64,000 nucleotides of DNA from contig NZ_JAPMIT010000001.1 in the NCBI RefSeq assembly GCF_026410545.1, positions 248,001-312,000 of the forward strand. Reading direction: 5' to 3'. Numbering within the stretch: the stretch's first letter is position 1; the number at the start of each line of letters is the position of its first letter. A program made the translations under genes and the position numbers. The DNA comes from Microbacterium sp. STN6 (GTDB lineage Bacteria; Actinomycetota; Actinomycetes; Actinomycetales; Microbacteriaceae). Positions 57,673 through 64,000 of the stretch are shown here, piece by piece. The notes under the pieces are model-generated. The model ran no database searches and had not been told where the DNA came from. It saw nothing but the letters and a program-made list of their open reading frames with translations.

Positions 57673-60090
57673 TCAGTGGCCGCCGCCACCGCCGTTACCG
57701 CCGCCCGGCCCGCCATTGCCCGGGCCGCCGCCATTGCCGCCCCCTGGCCCGCCGGTGCCACCGCCTGGTCCGCCGCCAGAGCCGCCGCCGTTACCGCCGC
57801 CGCTACCGCCGCTACCGCCGCCGTTTCCTCCGCCACCGCCGCCTGGGCTTGGCGGTGTCGTCGGCGTAGGCGGCCGATACGGGTACAACAGCGAGTTCGG
57901 CGGCGTCGGCAGGGCACCGCCGGGGTAGGTCGCGTTCAGTGCCTGCAGAATCGGTTTCGCGACATAGAACTTGATGTTGTTGCCGGCAATCGCCGGGCCC
58001 GTGCCATTGGCGCGGAAATACACGCGGTGCATGTCAGCCTTGCGGTAGATGCCGTTCGCATCCGGCACGCCCTGCACGTTCCCGATCCAGGTTGCCGTGG
58101 CGATGGAGGTCGTCGAGGTGACCAGCCAGTTGTCGTAGGCGTAGTCGGTCGTTCCAGTCTTCGACATGATCGGCACGCCGTCGCGAGGGTTCGCGGCCAT
58201 CGCGGTGCCGCTCTTCATGACGTTCTGCAGAGCGTAGCTCACGGCCGCCGCGATGTTCTCGGGCATCGCGCGCGTGCATGTGGTCTTCGGAACCGGCTTC
58301 TCCTCGCCGTCGCGTCCCACCAGCTTGGTGATCGCGATCGGCGTGCAGACCACGCCCTTGTTCGCGATCCCCGCATACGCCGTCGCCATCGTGAGCGGTG
58401 AGATGTAGTTGGTGCCGAGAATCATCGACGGCACGATCTGCCAGGGGTTGGCGGTGGGGGAGGCCGAGTGTACGAGGAGGCGCTTGGCGACATCCGATAT
58501 CGAACACAGGTCGAGCTTCGTCGCCATCATGGCGAACGCCGTGTTGACCGACCAGGTCGTGGCCTCCATGACCGAGAGATAGCCGCCCTCGGAGGATTCG
58601 TCGTTGGCCACCGGCCAGTCACCCCACCCGCCCGTACAGCTCGCGTGGAACGACGACGCGGGGAACTTGTGGACGTTGGCATTCACCGATTCGTACAGCG
58701 TGTGACCGGCTTCGAGCCAGGCAGCCAGGTCGAACGCCTTGAACGACGAACCGGTCTGGAAACCAGCGGACCCGCCTTGATCGTGGTCGGTCGCGTAATT
58801 CACCGACGTTGTACCGGCCGGCGCATTCGCCGAGTCGTTGTAATCGCGGTTCTCCACCATGCTGACGATCTCGCCTGTGCCGACCTTCATCGAGACGTTG
58901 GTGCCGCCGAGGTCCATGCCGTCACGCGTCGGGGGAACATAGGCGCTGAGCGAACTCTTCGCCACCGCTTGCACATCAAGGTTGAGCGTCGTGTAAACCT
59001 GCAGCCCGCCCAACTGGAACGCCTGCTCTCGTTGCGTGGCCGTCTTGCCGAAGACCTTGTCGTTCACCAGCAGGTGCTGCACGTAGTTGCAGAAGAAGCC
59101 GGCGTCGTACTGCGTTGCGCTCATGCACCCCGATGTCGTCTGGGTGATCTTCGGCTCAATCTTGGTCTTGACGGCGTCGTCGTACTGGCTCTGCGTGATC
59201 TTCTGGTTGGCGAGCATGCGGCGCAGCACGTAGTCACGCCGGGTGAGCGTGGCGGCGTATCCGTTGTCGGCGTTGTTGCCCTTGTTGGTCTTGGCATCTT
59301 GATCGATGCGCAGGTTGGCGGGGTTGTTCAGAATGGCCACAAGCGTTGCGGCCTGCGCGAGCGTCAGGTTCGCCGCCGTCGTACTGAAGTAGTACTTGGC
59401 CGCGGCTTCGATGCCGTATACCCGGCCGCCGAAGCCGGCGATGTTGAGGTAGCCGAGCAGAATCTCGTTCTTGCTGTACTTCTTCTGCAGCCCGATGGCG
59501 TAGCGCATCTCGCGCAGTTTGCGCGGGATCGTGACCCCGGACGCCTCGTAGTTGCACTCGCTCCACTTCTTGCGCTGGGCTTCCTGCACATCCTTCGACG
59601 CGTTCACGTCGACCGCGTACCGGTTGCAGCGCTGCACGAGCACGTTCTTCACGTACTGCTGCGTGATGCTCGAGCCGCCCTGCAGGTCCGCGTTCGTCGC
59701 CGTCGAGATCGCCGCGCGCACCGTGCCGAGCACGTCGATGCCGCCCTCCTCGTAAAAGCGCGGATCCTCGGTCGCCACCGCCGCATCCTTCGCGTACTGC
59801 GAGACGCCCGACCACGACACGTCGATGCGGTTCTGCGCGTAGAAGGTGGCGATCGGCACTGGTTTCCCGCCCTTGGTGGCGTAGAAGGTGGTCGTCTGGT
59901 CGAGCTTGGGGATCTTCAGGTACTCCGGGAGCCCATTGAACGTCGAGATTCCCGCATCGGCTGCGCTCGCGGTCACGGCGACGGCCGGCATGAGCCCGAT
60001 CGTGAGCACGAGTGCGGCCACCGCGCTCAGCGCGACGAAACCGAGAAGGCCAGCGAGCGCACGACCGATTTTCGCAGCAGAGACAGACAC
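57673..60090 (-). CDS. Class A penicillin-binding protein with Gly-rich tail
   Basis: 805 residues, bifunctional peptidoglycan transglycosylase/transpeptidase, one N-terminal membrane helix (about 10-40). Glycosyltransferase region: ATEDPRFYEEGGIDVLGTVRAA (catalytic Glu near 107) and SSITQQYVKN, KYSKNEILLGYLNIAGFGG. Transpeptidase: SSFK nucleophile serine near 448, SVN near 510 and KTGTT near 648. The C-terminal 55 residues are almost pure Gly with Asn/Ser/Pro, replacing the PASTA repeats seen in the sister protein at 61228. TAGGTT (60097-60102) lies six bases before GTG 60090, a leaderless start. Several Cys pairs in the extracellular part may form disulfides. Confidence 0.95.
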   Translation of the reverse strand: MSVSAAKIGRALAGLLGFVALSAVAALVLTIGLMPAVAVTASAADAGISTFNGLPEYLKIPKLDQTTTFYATKGGKPVPIATFYAQNRIDVSWSGVSQYAKDAAVATEDPRFYEEGGIDVLGTVRAAISTATNADLQGGSSITQQYVKNVLVQRCNRYAVDVNASKDVQEAQRKKWSECNYEASGVTIPRKLREMRYAIGLQKKYSKNEILLGYLNIAGFGGRVYGIEAAAKYYFSTTAANLTLAQAATLVAILNNPANLRIDQDAKTNKGNNADNGYAATLTRRDYVLRRMLANQKITQSQYDDAVKTKIEPKITQTTSGCMSATQYDAGFFCNYVQHLLVNDKVFGKTATQREQAFQLGGLQVYTTLNLDVQAVAKSSLSAYVPPTRDGMDLGGTNVSMKVGTGEIVSMVENRDYNDSANAPAGTTSVNYATDHDQGGSAGFQTGSSFKAFDLAAWLEAGHTLYESVNANVHKFPASSFHASCTGGWGDWPVANDESSEGGYLSVMEATTWSVNTAFAMMATKLDLCSISDVAKRLLVHSASPTANPWQIVPSMILGTNYISPLTMATAYAGIANKGVVCTPIAITKLVGRDGEEKPVPKTTCTRAMPENIAAAVSYALQNVMKSGTAMAANPRDGVPIMSKTGTTDYAYDNWLVTSTTSIATATWIGNVQGVPDANGIYRKADMHRVYFRANGTGPAIAGNNIKFYVAKPILQALNATYPGGALPTPPNSLLYPYRPPTPTTPPSPGGGGGGNGGGSGGSGGGNGGGSGGGPGGGTGGPGGGNGGGPGNGGPGGGNGGGGGH

Positions 60091-60096
60091 GCATCC

Positions 60097-60102
60097 AACC
60101 TA
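60097..60102 (-). promoter_or_regulatory. -10 element of the Gly-tailed PBP gene
   Basis: TAGGTT on the minus strand, six bases, GTG 60090. Predicted leaderless. Confidence 0.5.
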
Positions 60103-60242
60103 ACCCGGCTGCACGCCGACGCTGAACCGACGGCACGAACCATCAGCAAATCCGAACCAACGGATGCGCGCTCCGCGCGTCCCGAGCAGCCTGCCGTCGA
60201 GAGCCTCCACCGGCGTGGTGGCCGGCGCTCGGCGCCGATCCG

Positions 60243-61235
60243 TCAGCGCACGGGCGTCAGCGTCAGAAGGGTGGCTTCGGGCCGACAGGCGAAGCGGACG
60301 GGTGCGTAGATGGAGGTGCCGAGACCGGCCGAGACATTGAGGTATGCCGAACGCAGCGCGTGCCGCCACAGGCTGAGCCCCTTCACCTGATGGCGGGGGA
60401 TGTCGCAGTTGGTTACGAGCGCGCCGAACCCGGGAACGCACACCTGGCCGCCGTGCGTATGGCCGGCGAAGATCACGGAGGCGCCGTGCGTGACGAAGGA
60501 GTTCAGCACCCGCTGGTACGGCGCGTGCGTGACGCCGATCGTCACCGTAGACCGCTCCGGCCGGGGCCGATCCGCGGGCCACGTCGAATCCTCGGAGTAC
60601 GGGTCGCTCTCGCGCAGCTCATCGAGTGCTCCGGAGATCAGCTCGAGCCTGTCGTAATGCCGGTGCGGGTCGTCGACCCCGAAGAGCTCAAGGTGGGTGC
60701 CGTTGACGTCGAGCGCGCCCGCGGCGTTGTTGAGGTTCAGCCAGCCGAGCTCGCTGAAGAACGCCTCCAGGGCGCTCGTATCGAGACGGTGCGGTGCCGA
60801 CGACGGCCCGCCCTTCGACGGCCCGGTGAAGTACTTCAGCGGGTTCTTCGGGCTGGGGCCGAAGTAGTCGTTCGAGCCGTGCACGAACACGCCAGGGGTG
60901 CCGGCGAACGGCTCGAGCGCGCGGCGCACGCCGTCGATCCCGTGCTCGTGGCCGAGGTTGTCGCCCGTGTCGACAATGAGGTCGGGCTTCAGCCCCGCGA
61001 GCATGCGGATCCACTCCTGCTTGCCGCGCTGCCACGGCGCCATGTGCAGGTCGGAGAGATGAAGCACCCTGATCGGCTCTGCGCCCGGAGCCAGCACCGG
61101 CGCGCTCACCTCGCGCAGCATGTACAGCCGACGCTCGACAACAGAGCCCCAGACGAGGGATGCTGCTGCCGCACCGCCGAGCAGGGCGAGCGCGGCCGCG
61201 CCCGCTCCGATGCCGCGCCGACCCACGTCAGCCAC
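60243..61235 (-). CDS. Membrane-anchored metallophosphoesterase
   Basis: 330 residues. N-terminal helix (about 10-32) anchors or exports it. Calcineurin-like motifs in order: DLHM (near 62), GDN (near 92), GSNDYF (near 120), GVTHAP and GHTHGGQ (near 257), the set of metal ligands for a dinuclear centre. YkuE/YaeI-like members hydrolyse phosphoesters, some of UDP-linked lipids; the substrate here is unknown. GTG 61235 overlaps the stop of the PASTA-containing PBP gene by eight bases, so it is translationally coupled to it, suggesting an envelope role. Confidence 0.92.
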   Translation of the reverse strand: MADVGRRGIGAGAAALALLGGAAAASLVWGSVVERRLYMLREVSAPVLAPGAEPIRVLHLSDLHMAPWQRGKQEWIRMLAGLKPDLIVDTGDNLGHEHGIDGVRRALEPFAGTPGVFVHGSNDYFGPSPKNPLKYFTGPSKGGPSSAPHRLDTSALEAFFSELGWLNLNNAAGALDVNGTHLELFGVDDPHRHYDRLELISGALDELRESDPYSEDSTWPADRPRPERSTVTIGVTHAPYQRVLNSFVTHGASVIFAGHTHGGQVCVPGFGALVTNCDIPRHQVKGLSLWRHALRSAYLNVSAGLGTSIYAPVRFACRPEATLLTLTPVR

Positions 61236-63852
61236 CCGAGCCGGGCGCGGCCGGTGGCTGAGTCGACGCGTCTGCCTTCTTCAGGGTCAGCGTCACGGTG
61301 CTGCCGGGATCGACGACACTGCCGCCGTCCGGGCTCATCGCCGTCACGATGTCAGTCGGATCGCCGCTTCCGCCCGTCGTCTTCACAGTGAAGCCCGAGA
61401 GAGCCGACGTCGCGTCTTTCAGGGACTTGCCGACCACTTGGCCGGCATCCGGCAGCTTGGCCTTGTTCTGCTTGCTCGTGTAGACGGTGATCGAACTGCC
61501 CTTGCTGGCGTTGGATCCAGCGGCGGGATCAGTGCGCTCGACGGTGCCCGCGGCCTGCACGCCGTCGGTCTCGCCGCCGTCGACGTAGATGAAGCCGACG
61601 CCCTCCAGGATCGACTTGGCCTCTGTCGGCGACTTGCCGGTGAGGTCGGGAACGCCGATCTGCACACCGTAGAGCATGGTGTTCTCCACGGGGGTGAACG
61701 CGTCACCACCGTATTGCTTGTTGATGGCGGCAAGGATCACTTTGGCAACCGGGAACTTCGCGTTATTGCCCGCGTAGTTGCCGCCAGGGCCGCGGAAGTA
61801 CACACGGTGCATGTCGGCTTTGACCCACTTGCCGTTCTTCAGCACGGAGTTGGCGTTGCCGATCCAGGTCGCCGTGGAGACCTTCGTTGTCGACGTGACG
61901 AGCCAGTTGTCGTACGCGTGGTCGGTTGTTCCGGTCTTCGCGAGCATGGGAACGCCGTCGCGGGGGTTCGCGGTCGCCGCGGTCCCGCCGCCCTGCAGCG
62001 GGGTTTCGAGCGCGTAGGCGACGCCGGCGGCCACCTTCGGGTCGATCGCCTGCTTACACGTGGTCGGCGTGACGGGCCTCTCGGTGCCGTCGGAGTTGAT
62101 GATCTTGTCGATCGCCACAGGCGTGCAGATCTTGCCGTTGTTGGCGAAGCCCGCGTAGGCGGTGGCCATCGTCAGGGGCGAGATGCTCTGAGTTCCCAGC
62201 ATGCTCGACGGATTCTCCGCAAGCGCCGCACTGCCGTCGCTGTTCGGTTTGGCGAGGTGCACGCCGAGCGCCGTCGCGGCCTTCTTGATGCCGCACAGGT
62301 CGATCTTGGTTCCCATCATGGCGAACGCGGTGTTGACCGAGTACTTTGTGGCGTTGAGCACGTTGATCCGCGAAGCGACACCCTCGTCGTTCGACACCGA
62401 CCAGTCCGGGCCGGACGGCGTGGAGCAGCTGCTGTGGAACATCGACTGCGGAAAACGGTGTCGGGTCGCATCGATGCTCTCGTAGAGGGAGTGCCCCTCC
62501 TGCAGCCAGGCTGCGAGGTCGAACGCCTTCCACGTCGAACCGGTCTGAGCGCCGGAGGCGCCGCCGTACGCGAAGTCGACCGCGTAGTTGAGGGCCGTGG
62601 ATCCCGCCGGTGGGTTGCCGGTGTTATTGAACGGCCGGTTCTGCACCATCGTGATGATGCGCCCGGTGTTCTGCTCGACCGCCACGTTTGCCGCACCGAG
62701 ATCCATGCCGTCCTTGATCGACGGGATGTAGGCGCTCAGGGAATCCTGAGCGGTCTTCTGCAGGCCAAGGTCGAGGGTGGTGTAGATCTTGAAGCCGCCA
62801 CGCAGCAGGGCCGCGTAACGCGCATCCTCAGTCTTGCCGAATGCCTTGTCGTGCTCGATGACGTGCTGCACATAGTCGCAGAACGTCGCGGCGTTGTATT
62901 GCGCCGCGGCCATGCAGCCGTTGGTCGGCGGCGTGATGTGCGGCTCGATGGGAGCCTTGATGGCCTCGTCGTGCTGCTGCTGGGTGATCTTCTTGTACTG
63001 CAGCATGCGGTCGATGATGTAGTCGCGGCGTGACTTGTTCGCGGCGTAGCCGTTCGCGGCGCCGTTCTGCTTGCTCTCGGGATCGTCAAGCTTGTAGTAC
63101 GAGGGGTTGTTGACGATGGCGAGCAGGCTTGCGGCCTGGGGCAGGGAGAGGTCTTTCGCGCTGACACCGTAGTAGTACCGTGCGGCCGACTCGATGCCGT
63201 ACACCTTGCCGCCGAATCCGGCGATGTTGAGGTAGCCGAGCAGGATCTGCTTCTTCGAGTACTTCTTCTCGAGCCCGATCGCCATCTTCATCTCTTTGAG
63301 CTTGCGATCCGGGGTCGTTTCGGTGGCGTCGTTGTAGCAGTTGTGGTACTTCTTCTGGTTGGCCTTGCCCTCGACGTTGTAGACCTCGCACTTCTGAATG
63401 AGCACGTTCTTCACGTACTGCTGCGTGATCGTGGAGCCGCCCTGCGTGTCGCCCTTGATCCAGGTGGAGAGCGCGCCGCGGATCGTGCCCTTGATGTCGA
63501 CGCCGCCGTGCTGGTAGAAGCGAGGGTCCTCGCCGCTGGTCGCGGCGTCTTTCGCGAAGTCTGAGACCTGGTCCCATTTCACGGCCACCCGGTTCTGCGC
63601 GTAGAACGACGCGATCTGCACTTCCGTATCGCCGCTCTTCGCGTAGACGGACGTCACCTGGGGCAGATCGTCGAGCTTCAGGTACTCGGGGAGGCCTTCG
63701 AAAACGCCGATCGTGTCGTTGGCCGCCATGCCGGTCACGGCGATGGCCGGAGTGACCGCGGCCGTCACGAGAAGGCCGGCGACGACGCTCATGCCGACGA
63801 AACCAGCGAACGCGCTGAGGGCGCCCCTGGTCGTTGGTTTTTGGGCAGACAT
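61228..63852 (-). CDS. Class A penicillin-binding protein with PASTA domains
   Basis: 874 residues, PonA-type. One membrane helix near 15-40. Transglycosylase: SGEDPRFYQHGGVDIKGTIRGA (Glu near 99), STITQQYVKN, KYSKKQILLGYLNIAGFGG. Transpeptidase: STWK (near 437), SVN (near 500), KTGTTD (near 638). Two PASTA domains (about 725-790 and 795-865) can sense muropeptides or lipid II. ATG 63852 is chosen because the protein starts MSAQKPTTRGALSAF and TACGCT (63860-63865) sits seven bases upstream, giving a leaderless start; an in-frame GTG at 63882 would lie before the promoter. Overlaps the metallophosphoesterase gene. Confidence 0.95.
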   Translation of the reverse strand: MSAQKPTTRGALSAFAGFVGMSVVAGLLVTAAVTPAIAVTGMAANDTIGVFEGLPEYLKLDDLPQVTSVYAKSGDTEVQIASFYAQNRVAVKWDQVSDFAKDAATSGEDPRFYQHGGVDIKGTIRGALSTWIKGDTQGGSTITQQYVKNVLIQKCEVYNVEGKANQKKYHNCYNDATETTPDRKLKEMKMAIGLEKKYSKKQILLGYLNIAGFGGKVYGIESAARYYYGVSAKDLSLPQAASLLAIVNNPSYYKLDDPESKQNGAANGYAANKSRRDYIIDRMLQYKKITQQQHDEAIKAPIEPHITPPTNGCMAAAQYNAATFCDYVQHVIEHDKAFGKTEDARYAALLRGGFKIYTTLDLGLQKTAQDSLSAYIPSIKDGMDLGAANVAVEQNTGRIITMVQNRPFNNTGNPPAGSTALNYAVDFAYGGASGAQTGSTWKAFDLAAWLQEGHSLYESIDATRHRFPQSMFHSSCSTPSGPDWSVSNDEGVASRINVLNATKYSVNTAFAMMGTKIDLCGIKKAATALGVHLAKPNSDGSAALAENPSSMLGTQSISPLTMATAYAGFANNGKICTPVAIDKIINSDGTERPVTPTTCKQAIDPKVAAGVAYALETPLQGGGTAATANPRDGVPMLAKTGTTDHAYDNWLVTSTTKVSTATWIGNANSVLKNGKWVKADMHRVYFRGPGGNYAGNNAKFPVAKVILAAINKQYGGDAFTPVENTMLYGVQIGVPDLTGKSPTEAKSILEGVGFIYVDGGETDGVQAAGTVERTDPAAGSNASKGSSITVYTSKQNKAKLPDAGQVVGKSLKDATSALSGFTVKTTGGSGDPTDIVTAMSPDGGSVVDPGSTVTLTLKKADASTQPPAAPGSGG

Positions 63853-63925
63853 AGAATCAAGCGTAGGTGAGAATCCTGACAAACCACCCGAATGCCGCTC
63901 GCTCAGAGCGCATTAAAAGGAGCCG

Positions 63926-64000
63926 CATGCCCCGCTGGGAGTACCTGACAACGCCGCTGATCGTGCACAACACGGCGGCGATCCTGAACAACTGGGGCTC
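63926..64000 (+). CDS. DUF4177-like small protein, N-terminal part (truncated by window edge)
   Basis: The frame from ATG 63926 to the window edge gives 25 residues, MPRWEYLTTPLIVHN then TAAILNNWGS, matching the start of the small DUF4177-like proteins usually found divergent from ponA in actinobacteria. AAAAGGAG lies six bases upstream. Function unknown; the remainder is outside the window. Confidence 0.8.

Noticed and set aside
63853-63882. GTG 63882 as start of the PASTA-type PBP
   Set aside because: The added residues lie upstream of and across the -10 hexamer TACGCT at 63860-63865, and the protein resembles family members only from ATG 63852.

Overview
The window is high-GC DNA from an actinobacterium, most likely a member of the Microbacteriaceae. 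Support for this: GTG starts are common, many genes look leaderless, there is a short 4.5S-type SRP RNA, the order dnaX-recR-lysC-asd-mqo is preserved, and a LexA box of the mycobacterial/actinobacterial type is present. I cannot fix the genus. Almost the whole window is coding; there are no rRNAs, CRISPR arrays, prophages or recognisable insertion sequences.

Layout. 1-7.5 kb: truncated MFS transporter, inorganic pyrophosphatase (ppa), a Fic AMP-transferase with a perfect palindrome at its promoter, two overlapping MutS-like ATPases, a universal stress protein and a pair of fluoride channel subunits (crcB). 7.5-13.6 kb: a molybdenum cofactor and formate dehydrogenase-like block (moaE, moeB with rhodanese, fdhD, FdhF/YdeP-type oxidoreductase, a DUF6457 protein, mobA). 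13.7-19.9 kb: SRP RNA, then xfp-pta-ackA, a phosphoketolase to acetyl-phosphate to acetate/ATP module. 19.9-21.7 kb: a repeat-rich island (35-bp tandem repeats, two copies of a palindromic element, a minisatellite, a heptamer array) around one AbiEi/DUF559-like gene. 21.7-32.1 kb: a glycan-utilisation locus with a carbohydrate ABC importer, DUF624 protein, hydroxyacid dehydrogenase, heparinase-like lyase, hybrid DeoR/LacI regulator and DUF2264 protein.

32.1-39 kb: dnaX, recR, aspartokinase, aspartate-semialdehyde dehydrogenase and malate:quinone oxidoreductase. 39.2-42 kb: two secreted Ig-like paralogues flanking a lipoprotein L,D-transpeptidase. 42-46.1 kb: an ABC-F protein with an attenuator-like leader, then a four-carbon sugar acid kinase/aldolase pair. 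46.1-48.4 kb: an SOS-boxed radical SAM gene split by a full-length homing-endonuclease intein. 48.5-51.6 kb: a sensor kinase, a membrane protein resembling a degenerate kinase, and a response regulator. 51.6-57.6 kb: thymidine kinase, UDP-sugar dehydrogenase, DUF4012 protein, a secreted anchored protein, a flavin monooxygenase and tRNA-Pro(CGG). 57.7-64 kb: two class A penicillin-binding proteins around a metallophosphoesterase, then the start of a small DUF4177-like gene.

The most notable signals are the intein placed directly before the third cysteine of a radical SAM cluster motif, a family of short palindromic repeats that has entered the coding sequences of dnaX, mobA and moeB in frame, the L,D-transpeptidase/Ig-like trio whose flanking proteins share the same C-terminal residues, and the tripeptide leader upstream of the ABC-F gene. 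A -10 hexamer followed by five to seven bases and then a start codon recurs at many genes, suggesting widespread leaderless transcription.
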